Positions 13,839 to 27,800 of a stretch of 64,000 bases of DNA are shown one piece after another; the first letter of the stretch is position 1; each line of letters begins with the position of its first letter. Source of the DNA: Phorcus lineatus (Eukaryota; Mollusca; Gastropoda; Trochida; Trochidae); contig OV121086.1 in the NCBI GenBank assembly GCA_921293015.1, forward strand, positions 47,323,402 through 47,387,401. Direction: 5' to 3'. A program made the position numbers and the translations under genes. Below the pieces are notes generated by a model, which did not search any database, was not told the origin of the DNA, and worked only from the letters and a program-made list of their open reading frames with translations.

Positions 13839-13928
13839 TCCTCTCCTATCTCCCCCATCCTCACTGTCTCTATCTCCGTCTCTCTCTCTGTCTCTCTGTA
13901 TCTCTCTGTATCTCTGTCTCTGTCTCTC
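13839..13928. repeat. Pyrimidine-rich (TCTCTG)-like microsatellite
   Basis: A C/T-dominated run with repeated TCTCTG and TCTCTGTA words from 13861 to 13928, preceded by an irregular polypyrimidine tract. The opposite strand is purine-rich, so H-DNA formation is conceivable. Confidence 0.9.
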
Positions 13929-16900
13929 AATCAACTTATGATCACATATGTCATACGATAGACTACTTGATAAGACAATATGACATTCTGTTGTATCAGC
14001 ATAAAAAGTTCGATCTCTTAAATAAGCTTCCTAAAGTGATGCTTATTCTTATTATCAGATTATGTAGTTTTAAGCCAAACCAATCCCATAGCAAGTATTG
14101 CACTTCTTAGTTTGCTCTACCAGCTCAGGGACTGATTGATTTTGCAAGCATATTCAACTACAGTAAGAAGCCAGACCGCAGAAATTAACGCGGTGAATTC
14201 TTATTGATCTCAGAGCTGCTATGACGATGTCATTCGTCTAATGCTCTTATAAGCTCCAATCAGATACTCGTTGATGATTTGCTTGATAGCAGATATTAGG
14301 CCTTCCTTTACTCTTTTGGCTTATCAATTAATGGGCGATCTGTCGGTATCTTTAAGCTTTAACCAGGTGGAAATAATTGAACCACGGTTTAATGTGTAGC
14401 GGTTAACTTGTTGGTTAAGTCGGAACATGGGGAATTATTGCACTGTTATTATTCAGCATCGACTGAGCGTTGATGAGGATTAAAGATTTTCTCCGAGCAT
14501 ATTGCATGCATAATTCAGGAATCATGAACTGGAGCTTATTGTTATTGAAATGTGAAAGCGAATTTAATATGGAGGCTGTTATGTAAGAGGTTTAGTTGCG
14601 TTGAATGCATTACAGAAAATATAGAATACATATTAGTTTTATCTATTGACGAAATACTCGGTTTTACGAAAACTTTCATTTGATGATCGAAGCACGGGAT
14701 GTTTCCGATTTTTGCGATGACCGGTACAATATCTGTCCTTTGTACTTTTTCTTGGATTTAGCTGAACACAACATGTTTTTCGTGCTTCTCAACTTTAAGA
14801 CAAAAAATTACATTCTTTTCTACGTGATGACGTATTTGTTTTTGGGAGAAAATGGGGTTAAAATGTTATCCTGGTAAACTGAATCCAATACCAGTTACTC
14901 AAATTAATTTTTTCAGAGATATGTATAATTTGTGTCCAATTTGAATATGTTCTTCATTCTTAGTTTATCAATCGCCTGATTGAATGACAACACAGTTTTT
15001 TAAACATTGTTCTTACTATGCTTGAGAATTCTCCTTATTCTAAACGATGGACGTTCTATAACGAAGCCACACAGCCTGTGATGGAAAGAGTATCGATGGC
15101 ATTTGGTTTGTTTGGAATTGCTAGAGAAGCATTCTGGGGAGTATGTTTTTTCACCAGTATCGATTTATGTATTGTCATATTGCACGTTAGTAATGACTTT
15201 GTAAAACGGCACCCCAAGTCCCCACAATAGCTGTTTCGCAGATTGACAACCAAGGACACGGATGATCAATCTCATTGGAATCAGATCGACTCCCTCACTG
15301 GTACCTCCTGTGTCTTTGGCCTGAGTATAATACGGGTCATGGCAGGTTACTTTTCCACACAACGCAACTAGCGACAAAGCTAGGTCCTCATCAACATTAT
15401 TCGATAGATTCGCGGGTCTCTGATCCTTACAGACAAGACATGACCTGCATGGGGCAGTAGTCAGATCAGAAACTGAAAAGGTACGAATGATAGGTTCCCT
15501 GTGACTTCAATCGGATTGATGTATTATTAATGTCATGCCAAAATTCACGCATGTCCTAATCGTCTATTGCACACTTCATGTCAGAAGACTATATATACGT
15601 GTTTAACTTGATTTTCTGGTAAACCGTATAAGCTGTTAATGGTGCTTTGTGGTGATTTGTTTTCAACAAAAAACATAAAACATAAAATACATGCAGCTGT
15701 TGCAGTGTTATAAATAATTCTTTTAACATCATTCCTGTTTGTATTCCTAAATACCGTGTTCGAACAAATGTTCTTTTCTATGTATGATGTACACGTGTGA
15801 CAAAAACCCTGGAAATTAGTTGAAGACACTTTTAACACCATTTCATGCATCGTTTTAAAAGGAAAATGTTGCAAGTCAATCAATAATACTAACTGCTGCT
15901 GACACGGTAGAATTCTAATCGTTACGCCTCACTGTGCACTTATATGTACATGTACATTCGATATATATTTTCTCCACATATTGCCAAGGGAATTCCTTGA
16001 TATATCACGTGACATGTGCTGTCATGGCGGCAATGAATAGTCGTGTCCATGACATCGTTCATGAATAAATTACTAAAGCACCGATTCAGTTGTCACGTCA
16101 GATAGGTCGTTACTGGGGTATAAGTGTCTAGCACCATGTTTTTCAGGTGTGGATTGAAAGGATATTCTGGTTTTCCTCAAAGAACAATGTAAAGAACATT
16201 TAAAGAACAATGTTCTTTGATAAGTGACAATGGAGAGCCACAGATCTAGTATTGTATTACATTGATATTCCATTCCATACATTTATCGTAATTTGGAATA
16301 GAAATTAGATATATGGAGTACAAATAATACCAATATTACTGATATCGTTTTAATTTCAGTAATAACATGGAAGAACATAACGATTAAGTTTCAAAAGTAA
16401 ACAAAATAATTTATAATACCAAAAACTGAATTAGATATCAAAAGGATCTTTTATTTAAAAAAATAAACTTGCACTTAAAGTAAAGATTATTGTCTAATCA
16501 TAGTTAGGAAAATTGGTATTGTATTGTAAAATCTTCATGATGAAAAATGTGTAACATACATCTGACAAAACAAAAATAATTATAGTATACTGAAGAAACG
16601 TGTAACACAATGACTATAGTTACACGTCTATCATAAGATTGTAATTGTAAAGTATTAATGATAGGTCTTAGATAGTATCCCAAAGGCTGTACAAAGAGAA
16701 CTCATTATGATTTATAAATATTATGATATCATAAAAGGTAGATTTGGTTATGCCTAGATTTTTCTTTTTTCACATACTAAGTTTATAAGTTTATTATTTC
16801 AGCTTTCTTTTACCAGGTTTTACCATGTACATCCATCGTTTGTCGTTAAATCAACATGAAATGTACCTTGCTTAAATGAATGACACTGCATTCATATCAC

Positions 16901-18446
16901 TCGCTTATAGGAAACATATGCCGTTGTAGTATCGCTTTCATATGATGTCATGAATTAATTACATGCATTGTGATCGTGAAAATATTCACTCTACTGATTA
17001 AATCATCTTATTATAAACCCAGAATGAGTTAACTTGTCGGTGGATATGAATATGAAGTTTTCATAAATATGTCAGAGTTACGAGATAATATTATCTCTTA
17101 CTCACGACGTTTTTGGCTACTTTTTCGCCCTTCATCAGGTGGATAATGAACAAAAGTGGTTGGTCCAGGAAGCCATTCATTCAATTAATTTTATACAATA
17201 ATAATAAGTGAGATAAGGTGAAAATATTCCAGGAATGAGCATCATTGCAATACCGAATGTGTACCAAACACTTTTGTTCAGAAATTGTGTACAAAAAACC
17301 GCTTTGATGCTACGGTGTTCTCATAACAACTGCATTTAGATCACAAGTGATCAAAATCAACATTGCTTTACTTGTATCATAAAATAATAAACTAACAATG
17401 ATTTACCTAATACTTTTAACAAACTTGGCAATAATTACGTACTTAATCACTCAGTATACATTTGGTCAATGTTAATAAGGGGATAGTTGCCTAATAATTA
17501 CTAAAGCTTTTGTGTTTGAACCATATCATCCCAAGACGTTTGGTGCATTTTCCATTGCACTGTCTGTACTAAAATTATGACCGGAATCACTACGATCCAC
17601 AATAATTATTCTTCATGTGCATGTACTGGGTTCCTGCTGTAATTAATGGCATGCGAGAAAGTTCGGTTCATTGTAGGATCGTCTGGTTCTTCTCTATTTT
17701 CGTTTTTCAATACTACATTAGAAATGAGAGGCAATTTAAAAGAAGCCTCATTTGTAAGAATAAGGTGGTTAAAAGTACGATTTACAGGTATTTTTTTTAT
17801 TATAGATTTCTTATCATGAAAAGGGAATGTACTGCAAAACAAAGGAAAAACATTCTGCTTAGCTTATTTCTAAAACAGTTAATTTGTGAGTATGCAAACA
17901 TTGTTATATCGATCATAATATTAATTATAATGCTTTTTGTTCATAAAGTCTTTGAGGTCTCTGAAATTGCTGTCAAATACATCTGTACAGGAGTATTTGC
18001 ATATAAAATGATGTGAATTGATGATTACAGAAAATTACAAAAAATGATAAACCTTTAAAATATGATTAAACTATTATAAAAATAATCTTTAAAGAGGTAA
18101 ACAAGAGTCTTAAGAGATCGAATAGAACAAATCTTCTGCAAATCTCAAGCCAAATCCATTCTTTTCACAACCTCGTTAACAAATCTGTTTTCAAGTGTAC
18201 AGACCTTGGACCCAACTTAATATGGCCGAGGTTAATTCGCAAAGGTTCATGAAGTATCTACGAGTTATTACCTCGAGATTACTCATTTAATCAGATTACT
18301 CTATCTACACAGTTCAAGATCCTTCAATCTTGCCAGGATTTCATTTGCACAAACACACAAATTCGGCACTTTCCTTAAATTGTTGACAGCGATTTCCAGT
18401 CACTCTGGCACTCCAAGAAGATTGCCAGATAGGGAGTTGGAACACA

Positions 18447-18665
18447 TGATCAATACCGGTCCACATTGATCAGGACATGCCGAGTGATAGAACCATCAGG
18501 ATAAAGGAACGGCGTGTGACCGTCTTCTCACATTGATCAATCCCGCTGATCCTTCAACCGATGATCCTTCAGAAATATGAGACAGTGGATCAATCCTTGT
18601 ATTTAATACATGAATATGATCCACTTGCACCTTGATTCAACTGTGAGAAATTGACATGGATGATC
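18447..18665. promoter_or_regulatory. Cluster of TGATC / ATTGATCAAT-like motifs
   Basis: TGATC occurs at 18447, 18467, 18534, 18547, 18562, 18617 and 18661, and GGATCAAT at 18587. Several are in ATTGATCA or GATCAAT context, which overlaps ATCGAT/ATCAAT-type homeodomain (cut or PBC class) cores. Chance expectation is well under one in this span on one strand. It could be a regulatory element or a decayed short repeat; there is no direct evidence of function. Confidence 0.3.
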
Positions 18666-21600
18666 TCACCGAAAAGTCGTGATGACTACGGTAGACTAGT
18701 TTTGGATACTTATATAGTTTTTTGTGATATGGACCAATCATGTTCAACTATTTTTCTCTAAATACAGAGAAACGAGTTACATAGATAAATCCTGTTTGCA
18801 GCATCGTATAGAGAAGTGAGTTATGTGTTCATGTCCATGGTAATCATTGAAAAATAGGTGGATAAAATGAAATGGATGATTCCACAGAATTATTATCATG
18901 TGGAGTAGTCTTTATCAATATCCTGTCCGATAATCATGAACTCCATAAGATTCCGATGGGGTTTGTGATTAAAATGTACATATAATATGTTTTGAAGAGA
19001 ACGCATAACATTCTAATAATAAGGTAAATTGAAACGAAGGATGTGCGAAAAAATAAGTACATAAAATTATCAATCTTGAGTAGAATGTAATACAGCTACA
19101 AACCTTAAATCTAATTTGATAATCACTGAAAGAAGTACAACATTTGGACTTGTTTATTGGATCATATTTATTCTATGTCATTATGAAAAATCTAAATCCA
19201 TTTTACAGTCAAATAGGATCTTATAGAAATGTGTGGTTCATGTATCAGTTCCGATCTACCTTCGACAATAGAAGTAGGAGAAATACGAGTAACAGTTGCA
19301 GAGCTCTCACCAGCTCTTCAGACCACCACTTCTCAATCTGCTCGCGTTATCAGGAGCTCCGTATTGGTTCATGGCACAATTACTGATAGAGAAAAGAGAT
19401 ATGGATGAAACTACCTCAATCCCTGCTATTTGGAGAAATAAGATTCTTAAGATTTAAATAGATCAAATGTTAGCCAGTACATTCCTTCGATTCGCTTTTG
19501 TTGATTTGTAAATGAATTTTGCTTTTCCTGTCTAATATAGCATGGTACTTGTAACCGAGACGTTGAAAGGTGTAAGTGATTCATTTAAGTTATGTGACTT
19601 TTCAAGTACTCAGTAGAGTGCCGTCAACAGCCTGTACAAGCGGCTAAGTTCTTAAAAAATGAGTCGTGTTAAATGTATAGATTGTTCTTATTGTTCCTCT
19701 TATGACATTTGACAATATTAGTTACTATAATATAAGTCACTCACTTTCAAATTCAAGTAATTGATCAATGTGGTGCCTTAGTGATGTGGTTATAATGTTA
19801 ATGTAGTCTTTGAAAAGGTATTTCAACTTCACCCACTTACGATCTGTCACAAAACCGGAAAATATATTGGAATAGACAAACTTAAACGAAAATGATGTAA
19901 CACGATACGAAAACTGAATAATTCACAGACACCGACACATGCGATATTTCAGCAGCTTTAAATGATAATTAGTTGCATTCAATTTAGTTCATATATTAAT
20001 AGACTGTAAATGGCATATTAGAGCTAAACCTTGATTGAATTGAGTCTATGTATAAGAAAATCATTGATAATGAGACTTAAAGCTAAAGCACAATTAAATA
20101 TAGAATGGGGACTTTCAAAGTAACTTTTTTCAGGAGCATATATTGTTCGATACACATTTGTGTTGTTTCACAAATAATGATACTAATCCTTTCATGTCTG
20201 TTTCATCTGATTTCAGTTAATGTCAAGTTACATAAGGGCTGTACCTAATTGGCTCCAAGTGTAAATGGTAACCTATCCTGTTTACTGGGCTATGGTAATC
20301 ACTTTATCGCCAAGATCTGAAAGATAACCTTGCGTCTTTAATTACAAATCCATACGCTGTACGTAGGACTGGGCCAAACATTGTAACAATCTTCCGCAAA
20401 AACAACCAATTAACCAAGCTTTTCCATAAAGCCTTGTTTTTTCTCTCACTGTTTTGTGCATACCCAACGAATGGCTTGGAGATGCGTACAAGAGGTTTCC
20501 GTTTCATAGCTACCTGTGTGCTGGAACTCTCGCTGATGATATTCCAGGCTAATTTCCACCTCACCCTAATGACTTCAGTATTGCATCCATCAGCACTGAG
20601 CTCCGAGAGGAGAGAGGGATTTGGGTTTTTCTGGTGTTAGAGGTATAGGGCAACCTTGGGGTACACTAGTATGAAATGTAAGTTTTAAAGCACGCATGAA
20701 GTATGAACCAGTGTAATAGTTACATATCAAACGTGTAGGATGCACTAGCTATTTTGAACCGGAGCCCGTCATTTGGAAAAGGAGAGATAGAGGTTTTAAA
20801 CATGTGTTATGCATTTAACACATACACATGTCATTACACAGAAGTAAGGTTACCTTTGCTTACAGTGTCATTGTATTTTGTGTCTTTTAGTTTGGCATTC
20901 GTTAAACGAGGTAGGGAAATCGCGGCTTCCACAAACGTGTGAGAAGGTATTGGCATACGCACATTGTAGTGAGTGGAAAGAAAAACTTTCATTTGAAAGA
21001 GTCGAAGAAGGAGATCATTGCCTAAACAGTTTTGAATATGGGAACGTTGGTTTATGTCTAGCGTAAGAGAAATGAAGCCCTGGTTCCTCTGACGTGTTAA
21101 CCTTGAGTTGATGAGATGTGAAGATTTACTGTCTGAGGTGAGGGGGAGGTGAAGGCAGTGCATCGAAGAGCAACCTTGCTTGTTGCTCTAGCCCTTATTA
21201 ATAGGAATGATTAAACTCCCCTGGCAGACTTACCCATGAATTAGGAACCGTCAGTATTAATTCATTGTAGATAACACTAATGCAGCATGAATGGTAGAGT
21301 TCATCAACCGTGCTTTTACATGATTTGAATACCTACCTGATGCCTTCAAGATGTGAAGGATTACAGAATGCATCTAGTATACAAATATGTGCTTTCTACT
21401 ATAAACATGAAAGTCATCTTCTGTTTATGCCAAGTTCTTATTTGTAGTGAACACTCAAGTGCATTTATGACTTTCAAGTTCAAGTCATTATTCATAACTT
21501 GGTTAATATGGCCTTTTGTTGGGTTTACTGGAATACATTAATGAGCTCGCTGTTTTATGTTTATGTAAATACCTTTCTGCCTGTATTTATAAATCTGGAT

Positions 21601-24131
21601 TTTTCTTCAAATGTTCGTGACGTTCACTATCTTGAAACACCGATGGCTAATTTGAAAGACTGTGAGACATAATGTATACGTCATTGCCTATTTCACAAAA
21701 AAAGTCTATGAAATATGATATATTGATTAAACAGTTGCAATAAATATGGCAAAGATGTAGCCTTAGGTTTCCATATGGCACTGAATGGTTTCCGTTTTTG
21801 ATACCGTGTCTATCTTTCTGAGTTCTTAAGATAGTCTTCAAATTTCAAGCTATATATAAACAGTATATCACACATAGTGTTTTAACCATATGAAAATTGA
21901 AACAACGAACTGAAATATGATAAAATTCCATCAATAATGTTTATGATTAAATCATCTGTATACAGCACTTGTAACAATCGTTGCGTGACCGTGAAGCCTT
22001 GAGTGATTATGCAGTCTAAGTCTTACGTGTCTTCTAATTCACCTGTTCCTCAGAGACCGGAGTCTTAGAGCAAGTCTATCAATTTCCAGGAATAACCAGC
22101 ACGACTGGCGTGACCTGTTCTCCAGATTCTTCGGCAGCATGCTTCTTCTTTAACAGCCAAGATGCCAGCTGCAGGCAAGCAGAAAACGCTAAACCAAGAA
22201 GCATGATGAATTATTTAGGGGCAAGCTGATCGAAAATCAACCGACATTAATAGATGTAGGTGCCTCTCCCTGCAGCTGTAAGGTTGGAATGACAATCAAC
22301 AAAAGAGATATTAATCACTGACGGTTTTGTGCCGCGCTTTTTTATCCTGACAGAGGAGCCACTTTGAAGCAGTTGTCGTGATAATTCCAGACACACGGCG
22401 TGATGGAAGATTAAGGATACTACGTGGGAAGTGCGGATTTGTTTTGTCGTTATTCGCTCTGTGCTGGGATAGATACCACCTGGACTCATTATATCGCACA
22501 CAAACACTGTACTAGACCTTTTTATGGGAATAATATGCTTTATCCTTCAGAAGCAGCCAATGAGGAAATACTGGGACCATATAAGAGGGGGGTGGTGCTT
22601 ATAACCAATCTAACATATTTTACAAATGTGTTCAATGGCAAAAGCGGTTTTTTTTCGTTCTTGAACAGTTTTTAACAATATGTCAATTACAGTGACATAA
22701 TCTGGAACTCGCTTATTGATATTGATTGCATCATTGAACACCTATTGCCACGGACATTTGGAGGCTAAGAAAAACAGTTGGGATTTATAATCACCGTGCC
22801 TGTTTTCAAAATCATTTAGATTCAATAATCAGTAGGACTATTATAGGCTCTCATGAATACATCAAGAATGTGTTCCCCTATCTTGAAGTCACTGTTTATC
22901 CCTTCCAGTAGAAATTGCTCATATGGTGTATGTACATGTCGGCAACTCTAGAACTTTTTAGAACAATGTTTTATAAATCTTCTGTATTTTGTATTTTGTT
23001 CGATAGATCACAACTTATATAATTAGATTTGATCGTATTAACACAAACGAGTTTTGTATTCAACGGGTTTCCTAAGGTCATATACAAAACGTCGATGCAA
23101 AAGCTTGCACTGAGATACTCAAGTAATGCATTCAACAGCTTCATTAGATGTATAATAAAATCCAATTATGCATTATTAAGCCCAATCTTGTACAATTATG
23201 TAAATGGCTGGTGCTGTATGTGGGCTTATAGCATTCATGTGCATAATGTCTTTGAATCCTCCGATCCTGAACGTGTTGGCCAACTCAGTAGAGAGATGAA
23301 CGTAGTCTGTAGATTCCTGAGGTCATGTGTGATCATTAATGTATTCAAGCACATTCATGGAAATTAGTGAAATATAAACCGATGTCAATATTTGACCTTT
23401 GCTTTCCATTGAATTTACAGCAAAAAATACTGTCTTTATTAAGCTGTTCTTGCATTAACGGGTATTTATATTAAGATGTAATGAATTAAAGTCTTTGGTT
23501 TGGGGTTGAGGTCAAAGTTGTTAAGGTAAACCTTGTAAACAAGTATGATATCGGTGGTTATGAAGAAGTAAAAAGTGTATTTTGGTTAAGATGTTCATCG
23601 GGAACGATAGGTATGATAAAAATATTTCAACAATAAGCTTCGCTAATTCAGAATATCATCTACTATTTCCAATACTTCTACGCAAGTGCATTATGGTTTA
23701 AGGACTGTTCTCTGTGAGTCACTGACCTTAATAAGTAAAGAGATAAATATGTTCATCTGTAACCTGAGACGATAATTTGTAAATTTCTCATGTCTAAAAA
23801 TTATTTCTTTCGACTTAAAATTTAGCTTTGTCATACTTTTGGTATCGTGTCGTGAAGCTTTTTAAACATAGACTATTTTTTTCAACTATCACTTCAAGAT
23901 CATTAAGAATGTTTTTCATCTTGATTTGATAAGTAACCGAAAAGTAAACTTTTAATTCGGTGTGAGTGACAAATTTGTTTTGATCCCCGAATTGTTACTC
24001 TTGTTTCAAGTATTGTTTGCTTAAATGGAGTATTTGTGGCGTCAGAAAGCTACGGCAATGAAGATGTTGCAGTCAAACTAGAAATAAATCGCTCAAACCT
24101 GAAATGTTGATACATGCCTTCGGGTAAGACC

Positions 24132-24812
24132 AAACCTAAATGCATCCATCCCTTTTTGTGATCCCAAAATAAGGCCAGTCATAACACGGTTGTCCACGTA
24201 TATATAACTTTTCTCCCGTTAAATCAAATCAAACCGTAAATGCATCCATGTGACCACGTGTTCAAAACTTTTGTTTCCGATTAGTCCAATCAAACGGTTA
24301 ATTCATCCATTTGTCCACGTATTCCTAACTTTTGTCCCTTTAAGTCAAATCAAACCGTCAATGCATCCATGTGTCCACGTATATAAAACATTTGTTCTTG
24401 TTGAATCAAATCAAACCGTTAATGATCAATGTGTCCACGTACGTGTACGTAATGTTTGCTTTCGTTAGGTTAAATCAAACCGTTAATGCATCCATGTGTC
24501 CACGTATTCATAACTTTTATCCCCTTCAAGTCAAAATAACCGTAAATGCATTCATGTGTCAACGTATACAAAACATTTGTTCTTTTTAAGTCAAATCAAA
24601 CCGTTAATGATCCATGTGTCCAAGTATACATAACTTTTTCTCTCGTTAGGTTAAATCATACCGTTAATGCATCCATGTATCCACATATGCATGACTCATG
24701 TTTCCGTTAGGTCAACCCATAACGTTAGTGCATTCATGTGTTCACATATACATAAGTTATGTATTCGTCAGGTCACACCAGTATCATTAATGCATCCACG
24801 TGTAACAAGTCA
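24132..24812. repeat. 60-bp tandem satellite, about 11 divergent units
   Basis: The unit contains CCGTTAATGCATCCATGTGT, then CCACGTATNCATAACTTTTG and a TTAGGTCAAATCAAA segment. The CCACGTA landmark recurs near 24191, 24251, 24311, 24371, 24431, 24496, 24556, 24616, 24677 and 24737, a spacing of 60-61 bp except for one 65-bp unit. Units diverge increasingly to the right. Because 60 is divisible by 3, frames stay open through it, but the translations are only repeats of the unit. Confidence 0.93.
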
Positions 24813-27800
24813 TGTTCCTCTTAGATTGATGAGTTGATGTGAATTACGTTCGCGTTGCTGCCTTCAGAATTCATCTGCGTTAAGACTTGGAAAGCCAGGT
24901 CGTTCTAAAGGGAATAGCGGGTCTGCCTTCAATTGATTCACGCACTGAAGCAACCTGACATGGCCACAGTCTCATACGTCTGCCAAGAAGCAACTGGTTG
25001 GAAGAATAACAGGGATATAACTATGAATCTCTGACATCTAAGTGTCGGGCATATTCGTTTTGGATGATGAGTGTTTTACGTAGCTGAAAGTACAAGGTTT
25101 TTTAACGAGGTTAAAGTGTGGCTGATACATTGCTGCTGTTGTAATGATAAAAAACAGTTTTTAATTCTGTTATTTTTTTATTTTAAACTTGTTTATTTGT
25201 GAGAAAAGAGTTGAGTTCAAGTTCAACAGGTTAGAACACCCTCTGCCAAAATTGCGGTGTTTCACTAAGGTTGTGATCGACTGTTTTATTAGGTTATTTT
25301 GTTCTACATTGATATGATAGATACTACTTACTAAGTGTTAAGTCTTAAGGAGGATAGTATCTAGGTACATAACTGAGGTTATGGTAAGGTGGTCAGGAGA
25401 GTTAACTATCTCATGTTCCTCTTCGTTTTGAAATGAAATTTAAGGTATACAATGTACCAGGGACGTGCCACTGGTCCATTTATTTTCGTGAAAGTGAAGT
25501 GAAATTGCTTTTAAGAGAAGATGTTCGCGTTTTTGTTTTGTTGAGTTCACATCCGTTGCATTATTAACAAGGTGGGATTTAATGAGAGGCAAACCACGTC
25601 TAACCACCGTGACTCGATGTCTTTAAATTCTACGTGTCGACACGTTCTCCCGGCAGATTCTCTGCATAGTAATTTCATGACGTCAGTAGAACCCATTTCA
25701 CTGGTGTGGGAAGTTTCCATGGAAACCACAAATGACAGCAGGACACATTACTGCTATCATATTATCCGATTTTACATTCTCGATCTTCGTTTTTTTAAAA
25801 AACCCCAAAACATCTGGAATGATATGGTATTAACAGCTCGTTTTTATGAACATATAAGAGAGACTATTATCAATAATGGTCGCGTTTTACCATCTCTTAT
25901 TTACACTCGTTTAACGCTGTTTTACACATAGTTTTCTTATGAAAAATAATGATGCATACAAGACAATAATGATATTGACATTGTTCAGATGTTATGTATG
26001 GTGTCAGAATAAAGTATCTCACGGTCGTAAAAATTGTTTATGTTTTTAACCTTTTTGTTCAAAAGACTTATTTCCTTCTCTACAGCATTCCTCCGATGAT
26101 TAAAAGAACATTGCTTCACCAATTTACCTTCAACATCCACGTGGTTTTGTGAAGGAGGTGAATGTAGAAGTTCGTTTTTTGAAGCTATGAAAACAACCAC
26201 AAGCGGAAAATAATGTAGTCACACTTTAAACCGTTAAGCTTGTCTTTCCATCAAAGCCAATTTATTCTGACGTACTTTGCAGCTGCATTCAGGTGCTACT
26301 ATTACAGGTGTTTCTGCTTTTCAAATACTGCACCTCGTTGTTGTGTGCAGTTTAACAAAGCGAAATTTCAGAAATGATAGAATGTCTTAACTGAAGTTGA
26401 CTTCGAGTAATTATACACGACTGACTTTTATCTTGTTTTGATGCCGAGTTAAGTGAACTTCCACAGTTGCCTTTGTACCTGAGAATGTTGTTCTGCCACT
26501 GAAAAATAAACGGGTTTTACACATTTCACATTACACAAACTTTCTTTTCATGGAGACGAAATAGGATAAATGTCGCAATCTTTGTACCTGAATTCAATGT
26601 TGCAACATATATATGTATGCTTTGCTTCTGAACATAATCTTATAACTTATATTCCCTGCAAATTGGGCATTTAAAATAAATGCCATGAACTGCCAGCTAG
26701 ACGTCTGGCAATAATGATAAAGTCTGAAAGCTAAAGCTCTTAACTTCATGCTAAAGCCTGTTAGCTCATGTTTTAAGTCTGATGCTTGAGCTTTCAACTG
26801 AGCCTTCAAGCTGAGCTTGTTAATCTATTGCTGTAGCCTGCAAGCAAGGCATGAGAATCTGAGGCTAAAGCAGAAATCCGTTAACATGAAACGAAACTAG
26901 GTATGCATGCTCTTGTGCAAATATAGAATGCCATTATCGTGTGCTATGCAAACACAAGGGAATTACAAGTAAGTCGGCAGTTCCTAGGCTACCAGGGTAC
27001 AAATATGCAGATAATGTTATGAACCTACACACAATCGTTCATGTCATGTGTAAACACTTTGTACACCCACCTGAGGTACATGGTCTTCCTACATATAAGT
27101 GCAGGGCAGCTCTCAAGTGGCCGAAAGGGCAGGATGGCGTTATGTTTTTAAAGGCTGAGTTCATTCATCGTATAGGAAATTATATACATAATGAACTTTT
27201 GTCTAAAATCTTTTCAAGAAACTTTTAGAATTTAAGGACAATAGCAAAATATTTTTACAAGAAAAATAATTATCTAATGCTTCAAAACTGAAAAATTAAC
27301 GTTTGTTGAACAGTCATTTTTCATATGAAACGTGACAAAAGTAATAACTAAATTGAATGATATCATCATGCTAATTAAATTTGTATGCAAAGAGATCCGA
27401 CAAAAATAGATATCAGACTAAAATATCTTCCATCTAGCAAAAGCATTCACCACGCGGATGAAAGGACTGTTTGATTTATTTGTTTAAAGTTCAATGCTTA
27501 ACGATATTTCATGGGCTGAGAAGTTAAAACGAGACTAGCCATTAGTAACCAGCAATCAGCAATAAGGGGCAAGTGTTATGAAAGAAATCAGGGCATTGTA
27601 GGAGCTCTTCGGATACATTACGCCGATGTAGCAGAACGTCATTGCATCAATTTAATTGTATCCAAACAGTATTCAAGCATATTTTTTCTTGTCATATGTT
27701 TTACGAGTAAAGGACGAGTTTATTAATTTTAGTATACTTTTCCCCTGAAGTTTTCGTAAATCTTTTTTAAGAAATTATTTCTTTTTTGGAATATATATTT

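Larger units (their letters stand above)
12035..24131. other. Gene-free stretch
   Basis: Mostly unique AT-rich DNA. It contains a pyrimidine-rich microsatellite (13839-13928), a 14-bp palindrome ATGTACATGTACAT (15944-15957), and a cluster of TGATC words (18447-18665). The longest open frames (17615-18016 plus strand, 133 codons; 20834-21163 minus strand, 109 codons) have no recognisable domains and no splice context, and I treat them as chance. Confidence 0.55.

Noticed and set aside
17615..18016. 133-codon plus-strand ORF with hydrophobic stretches
   Set aside because: No recognisable domain, AT-driven Ile/Tyr/Phe-rich composition, no splice or promoter context; frames of this length are expected about once by chance in 64 kb of such composition.
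20834..21163. 109-codon minus-strand ORF
   Set aside because: No family resemblance and two overlapping plus-strand frames of similar quality in the same place; treated as chance.
24250..24589. Two overlapping ORFs with repeated HPCVHVY-like peptides
   Set aside because: They follow from the 60-bp satellite period, which is a multiple of three; the two overlapping frames both stay open, as expected of a repeat rather than a gene.
24132..24812. CRISPR-like regular repeats
   Set aside because: Units are contiguous and drift throughout, with no unique spacers, and the context is animal nuclear DNA.
25572..25931. 119-codon plus ORF
   Set aside because: No known domain, and an opposing minus frame covers its first half; likely chance.
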